Below, piece after piece: positions 21,801 to 34,937 of a stretch of DNA of 64,000 nucleotides (the stretch's first letter is position 1; each line of letters starts with the position of its first letter). The translations under genes and the position numbers were made by a program. The stretch lies in assembly GCA_964304625.1 (NCBI GenBank), contig OZ199838.1, forward strand, positions 13,454,001 to 13,518,000, read 5' to 3'. The DNA is from Kudoa neothunni (lineage: Eukaryota > Cnidaria). The notes below the pieces were generated by a model. The model saw only the letters and a program-made list of their open reading frames with translations, was not told where the DNA came from and did not search any database.

Positions 21801-24800
21801 CCGATCAATCGTATCAATAGCTCATTTAATTTTTGTGTAATAATTGATGCTACCTGGCTTCTTTTCATCGTTCAATATATTTGTATAAGTTGTTGAATTG
21901 GCTAAAATTAACAAATACTTATTATTTTAGGGACATATGAGGCTAAAATTTTCTTTTCACTAAACAGAAAAAATGAGCTAAGCGACTCCCTTGTTTTATT
22001 TTTTTCCATTATACGCGAAACATTCCTCATATCAGCTCTAGGTGTTCTAACCATGGTAAGAACCATTTTTAATAACTGGAAGCTCTTTGCAACAATGATT
22101 ATAATAGAGAAAGTCAAACATATTGGCATCACATGTAACATTTCAGTAAAAATTACCATCCAAAAATATATCAAAAATCCGCTATGTGAAAGATTCTCCG
22201 AGCTGCAACATTTGTAAGACCAGGGGTCTTATTAAAAGTTTTCTTTTTAATATTTTAGAGGTTTTTAAATCTTCTGCGGCCCAGATAAGGTTATTGCCAT
22301 CATATTCAGGTAAATCAACGACAGAATCAATAAAATCAGAGGAATCGAGGATTTCAATGAAGTGTAAATTATAACCGACGGAATATATTTCGTTAAAGAC
22401 CTCCATGAAGACAAATTTCCATAATAATCGCGCTTCGTGTACACTCGTATAAACTCGTTAGAAAGTATATCTCATTTTTCTCTTTATTTCGTCGATAGAT
22501 CTTGCTAATATTCTCAATTTCATTTTATTATAACTTTATATATAAAATGATAAAATAAAATTGTGGGTCTATTAGACCCAAAAAGCGCCAAGTGTATAAT
22601 TTTTATTTTATTTTTCATTCATCAACGATAATGCAAAATTTATTTAGCAGGCATACAGTGTAAAAAATTTTATAAGAATAGGCCGAGTTTTAGAAATTTT
22701 AAATAATTAGAAGGGGACAAAAACTAATCTTTAATATGGCTTGGGGTCTAATAGACCCCAAAAGCACCCCGAAGGTTAATGAACGGCTCTTGTAGGACGT
22801 AGAGAATCCTGAGCATTGATGTGACATGGATAATGGTGAGATAATTGGGCAGTGTGGCGTACATTGAAATAAATACTTCGATTTTTTGTCTTGTTTACTT
22901 TTAAGCGAATGTGAATATTCTAAACCAATAAAAAAGCACTGATTAATTTATATGAAAAATATAAAAACGTTTAACATGGTTTTTGTTCAATAGAGTCGGA
23001 ATGGTTATAATTCCAATGTTGTCACATTTATAACCGTGATCTCCCCTTTTCTTGATTCATATTAAAACAATATTGATTAATTTTCAATATTAATTATTTA
23101 ATTTCGGTTTATAAGCCCCGAATATAGAAAAGTTTTGTCGGATGGGGTTGGATTACCACAAGTTTCACTTAACACTGTTTTTGGCTGAATGCAGAAGTAA
23201 AAATGTTTATTTTTAAAGTCCATCTATAAATTAAGTTAGATCAGGTCGAATACATTTTAATTCTAATGAAGAAGAAATATATATTTGTAATTTCTAATTT
23301 TAATGTGACATGAAGCTTGATTCAAAATTATAAGCAGTTTAAGTTAAAAAATCAATACATTTGAAAAAGGTGGGATGCGATGGAAAAAAAGTTGGGAAAC
23401 ACTGCTCTAGATGGACACGATAACACCAAATCATAATAAGTTAGCTCACGATAATTTATACACATCCTAAGATTTCGAAATGTTTTTCTTACTTACTAGG
23501 AATTATTCGTCCAAAAATAGGTTGTTTTTGTCTTAAGACCGAGATGGTGGTTTCTCTTATGAGAGTTCAATAACGCTATTTTCATTTTATAAGAATTGGT
23601 TTCTATTTGATAAATCTAAATCTTCATTTACAAATAATACTTACTGACTGTAATAATGCTTACAGACTTATTGTTTGAGAATATTTCGCTTAACTGAATT
23701 TCATTGGTCTCGCCGAAATGATTAGGTACTACACATGTACAAAGTTAAGTGATATTACATCAATTTAAAATTTCATCCAACTTATTTTTATTTTTTCTTA
23801 ATAACTACAATATGGTTAGCCGATAATCAATTTTCAAGACCCCTTGTTCAAAATAATAAATCAATCTAAATAAAAAAAATTCTTATCGATTTTATAAATT
23901 GAAGCATTGCTTTAAATAGAAAGAATTATACATTAGTACAAATTATTCGTCTTATAAACTTTGAGAAAAAATATTTTCTGAATAAGGTTATAATCTTCAA
24001 TAATACAACGTATAAAATCAGACAGATGTTAACCAACAGAGGAACCAATACCATTAGTTTACTAAGTCTTACATAATGGCACGTGCTCCTGCACTTGGTA
24101 ATTCATATTTCAGAAAGCATACGAAATAAAATAAATTTTAGCAATTACAATAGTTTAATGTTTCAGAAAGCTTATGTTATTATTTCTACGATCAATGAAA
24201 TCCAAATGACGTTATGTAATAGCTCAATTTTCAGTAACAGTCTTGAAAATTCTACCGTATTATCTTTCCCCAAAGATTACAAATCATTTAGCGAAAAAAT
24301 CACTTATTACGGAAATGAAGCTGAAATTTTTATAAACATGTTAGTTTAGGAGTAATTTCCTCCCGTTGCAACAGACAGTCCGAGCATGCGGATTAAAAGG
24401 ATCCGTTGCAATAGCCACTGCCTATATTGTATCTATTGATCTAAAATCATCTTTCGCTATTGTAAGGGATAAAATTGTAAAATACTGTGAATATATATTA
24501 TAATAAAATTAAAAAAAATCAATTATTTTGAAAAGTTCTTTAAATTAACACAGAACTGTCATATTTTAAAAGTTTCTGCATTCCCATCTTATAAAGTTAA
24601 GACAAAATAATTAGTATTGATTATTAATAAGATTCCAATTGTGTCAAAAAATTCATTAATCATATAACGAATCAGAAAATTTGGATTGCATTATCTAAAA
24701 ATGAAATAAAAACATGACATTAAAAAATACTCAATGTATAATTTATTACGACGATCACCACAACCCATTTACTTATTTTATACGAGTAAATGAACTTCAG

Positions 24801-27800
24801 ATAAGGAATATAGATTTAAATCAATGATGAAAGACAATGTATAAATTTGATCTTTGAAATTAATCATAATAAAAATTTGTATCAACTTTGATATTACGTG
24901 AAAAATTAAAACGAATTACAGTAACCAAATAAAAAATAAGGAATCTATTAATTTCAACATCGTCACAATAAGTTAATGAATTTATCATAAGTATTATTTG
25001 TCAAATACTTGAGTAATACTTCTGAATTATCAAAGGAATTGATCACAGGTTTACGCCAAAACCCTCTTCACTTGAAGAAGCTTGGTTAGGAATTAGAAAT
25101 CATATTTAACAAATGCTGATTCATTAAAATAACGATCCCTTTTTTTATTTTTTAAGGTAGAAACTTTATAGATGCAAGTAGTTGATATAACCAACTGAAT
25201 TTAAAATATTTAAAATTTAGTAACAACATGTATGATCGTATAAATATGCTAAATAATATAATAATTCATTAGGATACTTAAAATTTATTGAGATGAGTCA
25301 AAAATTTCATAACAAATAAAAAAACCTATATATATATATATACATGAGAAAATTAAATATTAATGAATTTAAAATCAACAAAAGATGCCAAATTAAAAAT
25401 TGTATCCTTAATAATCCATAAATATTGTGAGTCAGAATAAAAATCATTTAGAAACTATTTAAAAAGTCATATTATATTAAAACAGATAAAATAGATTATA
25501 TTATAACAAATATTCCACAAAATTGAATGTAAAACTATTAAAAAGGCATAATAATAAATTAAACTCAATATATATGTAAACTAAAAAATAAATGAACCAA
25601 TTTAATAATTGACTCTACACGAAATTGAGTGATCATCAACATAAAACTATTATTTTCAAAGGAATATGTATTTATATTATCAAAAAATTTCTTTAAAAAA
25701 TCTAAAACAATAAATTTATTATAACAATGCTGATATATTTTACAACTGATGTGATAACTAAATTAACTATTACCACTGGTTAAATATGGTGTCATTTAGG
25801 AATACATTGTTCATGGGATCGAAAATATTCCTCCCTTTAATAAATTAGATTCCAAGGGTTCCTCGTAAGAAACGAATTTTATAATTTACTATTAAAAATA
25901 CCGGAAAAAAGGAAACTCAAACACTAACGCCTAACTAAAAAAACACATACCGACTCTTACATTCCACGATTCGTTTTTAATGCAGCTCATTATTTCTGGG
26001 ACAATGATCTTAAGACCGAAGGAGGTATTTTTAGTTAGGAGACTTTTGGACACTAATACGCAAGTCTAAAAAATAATAATGATTATTAATAAATCGTTAA
26101 CAGACAAATAATATACTTTTCTAACATTTTCATTATTGGCAGAAAATGACAACATGAGTTGTTTCGAAAATAGCGATAAATAAGGTTCGAAAAATCTTTC
26201 AACCAAACAGCAATGGGCTTCAAATAGAAATAATCCCGCTAAAATGTGAATTCGAAAAACAACATGCATATGCATATCATCTCATCCAAAAATACCTTCC
26301 AAGCGTTCATAATTTGTTTTCGAATTAAGCAGATCAGTGATTTTATCGACGATATGGCAATCGCTGAACGCTTGCATACCAGCACCCTTAATAAGACCGG
26401 AAATACCGTACGAAGAACCACGTATAATAGCATATGATTTGGAAGTTGATAACTTAAGATAATTGTTCAAATATATCATTCTAACTACTTAGATTTGATT
26501 ACATTTTCATAAAATTGATTGATATGATATTTGAGATCTTTTGGTGGGGTCAATTTGTTTGTCAATAACGATAGACTTTTTGCTGCAGCAATCTGAATCT
26601 GTTTCGTATAAGGCAATTAATTGGATATTATCGTATATGAAATGTCACTCACATCCTGTGAAGGTAGATACAACAGGTTAAGTAGGTTTTCCACGATTGA
26701 TTCAATCTATAATGGGGCATATTTAAATAACGCAGAGTAAAACTGAAGGGTATAAAACGAAAAAATACTTTCTCATCGCCACTATCTAAATTGGCAGCAA
26801 TATGGCCCATTGTAATAGCTAGATATTGTCGGGAGGATTGATGATGGTTTTCGTTGCTATTAAAGGTTTCTTCGAAAACATTGTTTGCGTATAAAATAAA
26901 TTGTTGAGCCAATTTCTAACCGAGAAATCAGTCGAATACAAAAAGTATCCAATAATAATTACAGCTCCATAATAACCAATTATCAAAGTAACCAGTCGGA
27001 GTAGTTGACTACAAACTGTCTTGTTACGATCATTAAACCCAGTTGTGACACACAATCGAAAAAGTTCCAATATCTAAAATGGAATAATGTAGGGATGTGA
27101 AAGATACGAAACCATTTACATCACTCTCTGACAATTGTTCATACACCGCAATCCACACAGCGACAACCATAAGACGATTCTCCCAAGGATCTTTTTTCGC
27201 ACAAATCACGTTACCAAGTTCATCTTTCTTTTCGGGAATCTCCTAAAATAACATTAATTGTAGTAGAAATGGTGTTGATTAACCCTTTCATGCCGAAATT
27301 TTTTATTTATGGTCCGAAGATCAAATATTACGTAGAAATGGTTATTTATTTGATTTAAAAAATTAAAATGTTCCAAAAATTTTTTGTCAACCATTACCAT
27401 CGAATTACAGGAAAAAGTTTAAATTAAATATAAATCCTATTTGTATGTATCATGCTCGCATAAAAATATTATGCTGTCTTAAAAATGAATTGAAAATTTA
27501 TTTTTATCTGATTTATAAACAATAGTTTAATATAATCAATATATATTTATATCGATCAAATTTTTTGTGCATGTGCGCCGATTCTAATTTTCATAATTAT
27601 TCCATGTCTAAAAGTATTGTAATTTGAAACTTTTAAATATCTTCACAATAGATTGAGTTTTAATATATATTTATTTGCGAAGTAAATTATAATAAAATCA
27701 TAAATAATGGCAATAATGATTTATTAAATAATATACAACAATAATCACTGAGTTACTTTTTTAAACGTACATGAATATCTTTAAATTATGATAAACTATA

Positions 27801-30800
27801 TTTAAATAAAAATCTCTCATAGAATTAATTACGATTATACATAAAAATAAATTAAATCGTTTAAAATGGTGCTATTTCAAATTTTTGAACGCGTATTATA
27901 ATGATAAAATTTATCAAAATAATTTTTAATTGGTTTTTAAATAGATAAAAATCATTATAGCATTTTATAACATTATTGAAGAGATTATTCAGAATAGAGC
28001 GCCATGGAGGTGCAATTTTCCTTTCTGGCTCATTTAAAATTCAAATGAACATTGGGCACGAAAGGGTTAATGGATGAAATCTTCAACATACATCAACGAA
28101 CCCACTCCACACATCCAACAATGCACCATAGACTTCGGTTGATAGCTGAGGAAAGTTTTCCAACACATCACAAATAGACATAGCTATGGGGTCTTTCAGA
28201 TGGAACATGTTGTCAGTTGATAGGCAACCCACCAAGTCGAATATCAACGAAATTGGTGTGGATAATGAATTTTCTTCCCAAACACTATATCCACAACAAC
28301 GATGATAACAATGGGAAACAAATGAGTAGCAATTAACATATGCATGCTAAAATATGACAAATAAAATTACCTATTAGCTATTGAACTGAACTGATTATTC
28401 TCATGGAAGCAAAAAATCAGAATAACTTTGGTGTAGGAAAGATAGGTTGAAGCGGAGGCTTTTTCACAAATAGTATGGATTTGTCTTAGAACACACAGCA
28501 CTGCATACGTAAGGGGATCTACAGGTTTGATGAGGCAGGAAATTAGTTGTTGAATGTCATTGTCAGTCGGTAACAACACCGAAACATTGATCTCCAGCAA
28601 AGATCCATACATAACGACCATTAGCTCTGTGATTTTATGAGAGAGCTTGATGTTCGGCGAGCAGAATTCCAAATATTTCAAACAAAGCGATGTCAACTCC
28701 ACCACTACATTGTATTGAGCACAGCATAACGAATCGATCTCCAGGAGAATATCAAAATTATATTGAGTAAAGTCGGAGAGAGATTTCAATAATGTGACAG
28801 TATCGACAATAAGGGAATCAACAATTTGTGATTCTCTTCGTGGATCCAAAATGTATTCGACAATAGGCATAAATATACTCAAATAACTGAAATGCTCACT
28901 GAGAGTAGGATGCAAACATTTTTTTAACACTTTCCCCGATTGATCCCCAACAACACTAACATCAGCCGGACATGTGGGTAATTTTGGAGTGGAAGTTTTT
29001 GACGACAGTTGCACACCATAGATTTCAGCCAGCTTTTTCACGCACACAGGCAACATAGCATCCAACCTCACCAAAAGATAATCAGCTGGAATAATACCGC
29101 ATGGATTTTTGCATCTAGCGGCGACAATTGCCAACATACGGAAATCCAACAAGTACGAGTTGTTCTTTAGAATGAGCTGGGCCATGTTTACTATTTGGTT
29201 GAATGCTGTTGAAGAGACAAGTGGGTTGTTAACCACTTTGAACAAATATTCCATAATTATTGGTGTAAAATTAATTATGTAATGGTGATGTTTGGATTTA
29301 GACAATCCAGTCAAACACTCCCAACAAATGATCATTCGATGGTTCAAATCGTCGATTCGTTGTCTGACAGCTTCTTCAACCTTAAGTTGTTCTTCGACTT
29401 TGGGGTGAACATTTGGGGTTTGCAATTTAGTATTTGTCTTTTTCTTCGCGTTACCAACATTGAGAGACGATTTGGGGGCTTTTTTTGGCGATCGACGATC
29501 AACGCCAGTGACAACTTTGTGTTCAATGCCCTTAAGAATATCTTTATTGTATAGTTCACCTTCAACTGTTTTCCAGATGTAAATGTGTTCTTGAATAATG
29601 TTGGTGCTGTGCAACGTTTGAAGAGTTCCACTAAACCACTCCACAAATGCTGATATAAACTTCATTCCGCCATAATTACAACAAGTAATTATAGCACTTT
29701 CCAATCCCTCAATATAACCATCAAATCGGTTCGTCAACACATTCAAATGATGGTCGGTTATACGTTCAATGATAATATTGGTTTTTTCGTTAACAAAAAA
29801 CTCAACACCAATACCCAGGTTGTTCAGTAAAGCGATCCACATGTTTTTGTGGACCGCTTGAAAATGTGGATGATATAAAACAGGTAGCAGATCAATGATA
29901 AAATGATCCATTGGAGGACATCGAGTTAGGAGCGATCCAAAATGGTTTGCAAAATTAATCACAAAACACGTCGTACGATTAAGTATCGATCGTTGTGTGA
30001 TGGTTGGCTTTCGATCATCACGACCAGAGCCAATCAGCTCATCATCCATAGAGATGTTGTAGGCATTCACAATACCTTCAAAGAATTTTTCGTAAAATAA
30101 CTCGGACCATGATCCAATAATATTCATATGCTGTGTTGGAACAAATACATCGACCCCACTCAGCACAGCACCATCACTATTCTGACAACACATACCATAT
30201 AAAAATGCATTATTGATCCAAGCAATCATTCTAAATTTGGACGTCCAAATTCACACGCAAATAAACAAATAATTACTTTTCTTCTATTTTATCTGTTACA
30301 GAAAGAGTTGAAAATAATGTTAAACAATCTCGAATAACGTATAACGCATTTTGATGATCTAACATGTAGAATAATTTAATTTATGTGATTCATAAACAAA
30401 CTTACACATAGATAATGTTGGATCAACTAAAAATTTTGTTATAATTGAATTTTCAATAGTGTTCTTTTTCATCAAATCCAGCACTATAGAAAAATTATAA
30501 AAAACTAAAAGTTTTGTGGGTAAACGATTTTCGGTCGCATTGGTTATGTATAATGAAAATATTAGTAAAAGTTTGATCATTGTTATTTATTTGGAGACTG
30601 TAACTACAGTAAGTCACCATTTTACGCAGTTTTCTAAAAACTTTAAAATATTAATCTATTCGGATACTCTATATCGTTTTTGAAACTACAAGGAGTGAGT
30701 GATATTTTTAAATGTATAATTATAACTTGAATATAAATATATTATGGGTACGAAAAATAAAGGTATATTAAGATATATGAAATAAATAATTTTACAGTCC

Positions 30801-33800
30801 ATACATCATTGAATTTTGTCACTCGAAATGTTTGACTCTCAAAATCGCGAAATTCTTGTAGTTATTGTATTCTTATTACAATAAATTTGATATATGTGTA
30901 AGAAAGTATTCAATCACAAAAATTACATAAAAATATAAAATATTTGAGATAAATCAATTTCAAATTTATTACAAAATCACCTTCGAAACAAAACTACGTA
31001 TGAGGAGACGGTTTTTATAATTCGTACAAAAAACGTTCTAATATAAAAATTAAAACAAAATAAATTTTATTATAATTAAATAAATCAATACACATCTTAA
31101 ACCGTGTTGAAAAATTGTTTGCGATGTTTAAAAATGGGTGACCTGAAAATGATAAAATGACAGTTTGGGGATTTTAATTGATCATAAATGATTCATAAAT
31201 AAGAATTTCGTTATCTATGCTTTATCAGTTCACAAATAATATAATATTTTATAATAATTATTGTAACCACTATTATTTAGATAAATTTGAATACTTTATT
31301 TTTCTAGAAACAAAAATTATAATAATAATATTAATTTTATATTCCAAACTTAAATTTTCTCGTCAAATTTTAATAATAAATGTGTATTTGTACTTTATAA
31401 TTAATAAAAACCTTAATAGATATAATGAACATAATATTCTATTTTAATTTAGCACATTTTATGAATTTTAAGACAATAAAAAGTAAAATAACCCAAATAA
31501 AAAATCACGTGAGTAGCCATTTTTACGCAGTTTTTGAATTGTCGTTGTTCGTTTATAGATGTCATTTATTCTCAATAGCTGGTCGAATTAAACAAAAAAC
31601 AAAGGAATTTTATCTACAAATATAAAATAATAAGGAAATACAATAATCTTACTTTTTGTGGGGAGAAATCTGCTATCTTATTTTAATTTAAAATATCAAA
31701 TTAACATACGCAAAGATATTTTAAAAGATAATGAGGAATTTTATAAGAATTTCTAATTTCTAATTCTGAATATGGGTTATTAACATTTTGTAGTTATTGT
31801 AAAAAAATTAAATAATGATTTTCTGTATTATCACGCGAATAAGCGGAATTCATTAACACGATATAAGAAAATAAAGAGATGCATTCATCTTAAATAAACG
31901 AAAGAGAGACTATTGATAAATTAAAATTTAATCTAAAATGTCACGTACGAATCATCACTTGAAATTTTTAATCTCGCTAACAAATTTTTCAAAGATTAAT
32001 TATTCAGAATCTATTATATTTAATCAATTCTGGCTCACCGCATCGCTATTGAGGGTCACAACAATTAAATATAGACAAGGTTAATGACACCCAATAAAAG
32101 AAATCCTTAAGAATATCCACCTTCAAAGATATTTTCAACAAAAAACTTTAGAAATAATTTAACTTAAAAAGTACATATAGTATAAAAACGATGCTAACGA
32201 ATTATATGAACACAGCGAGGCCATCAATTAAATCTCAGAAGGCGACTTTCTCGTAAGAATCTTTTCATAAAAATCCAAGTCAGTTGATAAAATTACATTA
32301 AGTAATTTTTAACTAATCCCAGGACAAATCAATGAACAAATGAAAACTATGATGGAAAGTGTTGAATCCCAAGCAAACAGGATCAATCGCAAAAATCGCA
32401 CCTATTATGATCATCTCGTAAAGGGAATGGTATTTAATTTAAATTTAGTATTTTCCAGCACCTCCTCAAAATCAAGTTACGCTAAATGTCTAATCAAACG
32501 GCGAAAAATGGTTTAAAAAAAGTTTAAGCAAAATTCTTTTATCACACACACACGAATTAGCCATTTTTGGGGGAAAAAATTTTGATCCGAAGAACCAAAA
32601 TTAACCGCTTACCCACTTTTTGTGTTAACAAATTACAGAATGAATTGGAAATTTTAGTCGGATCGTGTCTGTGTAATGATAGCAGTATTCGAAGGGCTAT
32701 CAAAAGTTCTGTTGCATTGCTGACATTTCCCAGCAATCTTATATTTTTTTGAATAATCTACGAAAATATTGTTAGTAAAACACAATCAACGACAATCGAG
32801 AGAAATAGGATACATCAACAAAATGTTTTTGATGTTTCATTAAAACATCACAAAAATCAGCGACGTTAGATTTGGAGGCAACAATGCCGACCGCGTGGTA
32901 AACGTCCAACTTGAAATTTTGAACAGTTTTGCAAGGTTTATCAAATAGCTAGCCGACATGAAATTAACTTAAATTCACATTCACTTCACAGTGCTTTACT
33001 TGTGAGAGAATCGAATTGGCGATATGTTTTATTAAATGAGTCGGATCATTTGTATCTGCGATACTTTTCACCACGCCAATAAGAGATTGTTGGCACAAGT
33101 TATTACCTTATTTAAGAAAAATCAATTAAGAGGGATGAATGAAACGCCAATATTTGAATACCTTCAGTCGAAAAAATTCCATTTATTACAGTTACCAATT
33201 CAATTATCTGATCCTCAGAACAATGAACCAAATACATTGGATTTAATATGGTTTTCAGACCTTATATCTAATATAAATATCATATTCATTATTCTAATAC
33301 CATTTATCAGCGATAAACGTAGATCCATGTTGGTTAATTTTTGTTTGTTTTCTAACAAATAACCGTCATAATTGTTGCCATAACACGGAATTTTTACTAA
33401 ATATGTCCAAATATAATATAACTAATTGATAAAGCAACAATTGGAAATGTTGTATATTGGCACAACAGATTGATTTCAATAACTGCGAGTATAAATTGAT
33501 AGCTCTCTTGGTTGTTGATAGATCATCAGATGATATAAAATCTGTTATGAATATTAGACGAAATTTATAATTCAAAAATAAAAAAAGTTGATTATGAAGA
33601 ATTACTCATAACCAATTCAGCCGTTGCAGCTGCATCGCTGTTAACGATATGAGGAGGGAGTTGTGAGTAGAACTGTTCTAAAACTAACCCAACATGTACA
33701 CCACGTGTAAAGAAGAGTGAATTTTAGCATACAACTGATAGATTTTGAGTGATATTTTTTGGTAATAGATTGAACTTTCGGTTGAAAAGATGACCAAAAT

Positions 33801-34937
33801 GTGTCGTTAGGCATAAAATTAACAAGTTTCCACACATTCGTCTTCAAAAGCATTTTACAATAAATTCGAAAAAAGTTAATTACTCTTGTTAAACTGTTAA
33901 AACTATCGGCAATCGCTTCTAACTGTTCATTGATAAAATTATCGTAACCGAAATTCTAGAAAACATACTTTACGTTATACAAAAAATAACAAGGTACATA
34001 TAAGTTTGTTAAATCAATAGACTCATTCAGTTCGCCCACTCTAAAAATTGATAGAATCAATGATATCAAGATTTCCTAAAAAAACAGAGTTAAGCTGTAG
34101 TTGTAGTAAAGTGTCACTTTATCAGAAGGATAACGGCTGCGTAATTTTTCTACAGGCTCAAAAATATTCGTGTTGCAAGTTTTCACGAAAATTTTATTCA
34201 TAATCTACAATCAAATAAGTCAAAAAACCATGACTTTTAATGAATAGAAAACGCAAAAGTACATCGAGAACTATGTGATCTAACCTATCAATCGATTTTT
34301 GAGTAGAGCTGCCATAAACTTCACATAAACGCAATAAATTCGCAATCAGCCATAAAAATCTCTCAAGTTTTATAGGTGGTAAATCCACAAGCCAATTGTT
34401 GTTAGTTGTTTTCAGTGATATGATATCTTTTGTAAGGATCCCAACAAATTTTCTTCCATATTTTCCATGTTTGGCAAAATAACTTGAAAACCTTTCAATA
34501 AAGTTGGTCGTATCGATAACATCGATACAACTTTCGACTGTCATACCTACTATTGTTAAAAATTAATCACTCAATTTATAGATAACAAGGAATGTACAAA
34601 TCTTACCGGTTTTGATACATGTTGTGGTTATTTGAGAAAGATACTCCATTGATTTGATATCACTAAAACCATACAAAATGTATATTTTTGAAATTAATAA
34701 CTTTATATTCAATAAATGAAAATCCAAGCATATTCTTAGCAATTTTTCAGCATCCTCAGGTTTGTTTGAAGGACCTACTATCTCTCTCATTGAAACAATC
34801 ACAAACGAAATTTCTATCCTACAATCATCTACTAACAATAGCACATCCTTTAATAAATGTTTAAGATTTTGAGTGGTGATTTTTTGACCAAATTTCTCTA
34901 AAATTTGATCAATTGTATCGTCAACCCCTGCTGACAT
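15895..34937 (-). CDS. GCN1: GCN1-like activator of the eIF2-alpha kinase GCN2 (multi-exon)
   Basis: A large HEAT-repeat protein that binds ribosomes and relays uncharged-tRNA signals to GCN2. Collinear matches to animal GCN1 run the whole length. The start is TIDQILEKFGQKITTQNLKH (exon 34607-34937). ILNxxGELYxK-like text EGELYNKDILK, then a basic linker and VEEAVRQRIDDLN, lie in exon 28371-30230. RGSSYGISGLIKGAG is in 26296-26452 and KNESWNVRVGALDAI spans 25951/19843. SPEIRSISAHCLGEIF is in 18985-19389, NNWRCRLGALQLLIEVLF in 18599-18757, and SDALKPHVITLCGPLLRHLG in 16778-17656. Other exons resolved: 26117-26238, 26653-26706, 19443-19843, 18801-18935, 17904-18542, 17717-17848. Most introns are 43-60 nt, but one is 6,107 nt (19844-25950) and holds transposons. 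N-terminal exons between 30.2 and 34.5 kb are only partly resolved. A frame change without a normal intron occurs near 16.78 kb. Confidence 0.88.
20829..22775 (-). mobile_element. piggyBac-like element nested in the long-TIR element
   Basis: Flanked by TTAA (20825-20828 and 22776-22779). The ends start CCTTCCGATCG (left) and, read inward from the right, CCTTCGGGGTG; both continue to TTTTGGGG and a palindrome, GGGGCCTATTAGGCCCC near 20876 and GGGGTCTAATAGACCCC near 22743. A third palindrome GGGTCTATTAGACCC is near 22564. The minus strand carries short transposase fragments. It is an insertion within an insertion within an intron. Confidence 0.8.
21908..22174 (-). pseudogene. piggyBac transposase fragment (DDE-domain tail)
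   Basis: TMVRTPRADMRNV...ESLSSFF...SEKKILASYVPK resembles the piggyBac segment G(T/L)xRxNRKGxP...xKxGE...xxxxxxILALKWxDKR. The stretch before it (KSFQLLK) fits the xxxLxxxLL that precedes it in the family. The fragment is short and the adjoining minus-strand stretch at 22182-22406 is in another frame and not recognisable. It is broken. Confidence 0.45.
27283..28066. mobile_element. piggyBac-type MITE in a GCN1 intron
   Basis: A 784-bp AT-rich non-coding element between TTAA sites (27279-27282 and 28067-28070). Terminal inverted repeats are CCCTTTCATGCC and CCCTTTCGTGCC. It lies between GCN1 exons ending near 27243 and starting near 28285 on the minus strand, so it is spliced out. Its ends are like those of the larger piggyBac-like element at 46940-51004, its probable source family. 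Confidence 0.75.
30600..32560. other. AT-rich GCN1 intronic region
   Basis: No exon that I can support. Two similar stretches in the same orientation, at about 30610 (TCACCATTTTACGCAG) and 31516 (GCCATTTTTACGCAG), may be ends of a small repeat. A stretch at 32325-32405 is open on the plus strand and partly on the minus strand; I could not decide whether it is an exon. Confidence 0.35.

Larger units (their letters stand above)
20125..24422. mobile_element. Long-TIR element with 9-bp target duplication (MULE-like, non-autonomous)
   Basis: A 4,298-bp insertion inside the large GCN1 intron. Its ends are inverted repeats of at least 130 bp at roughly 80-85% identity, with shared blocks TATTGCAACGGATCC, GCGGGAGGAAATTACTCCT and AACTAACATGTTTA. 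Perfect 9-bp duplications TATATTGTA flank it (20116-20124 and 24423-24431). Long repeats, G-starting ends and a 9-bp target fit Mutator-like elements. No transposase is seen; about 1.95 kb of its interior is a separate piggyBac insertion. The open stretch at 24083-24349 lies largely within the right repeat and is unlikely to be a gene. Confidence 0.8.

Noticed and set aside
24083-24349. 88-codon plus-strand frame
   Set aside because: It lies largely within the right terminal repeat of the long-TIR element and resembles no protein.
31217-31625. Small plus-strand frames rich in Ile, Tyr and Asn
   Set aside because: Composition is what random AT-rich DNA gives; no motif and no splice context.
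32567-33362. Plus-strand open stretches that look like protein between GCN1 exons
   Set aside because: GCN1 runs on the minus strand on both sides, and minus-strand translations of the same DNA are also open in part; no start, splice or family match supports a plus-strand gene.
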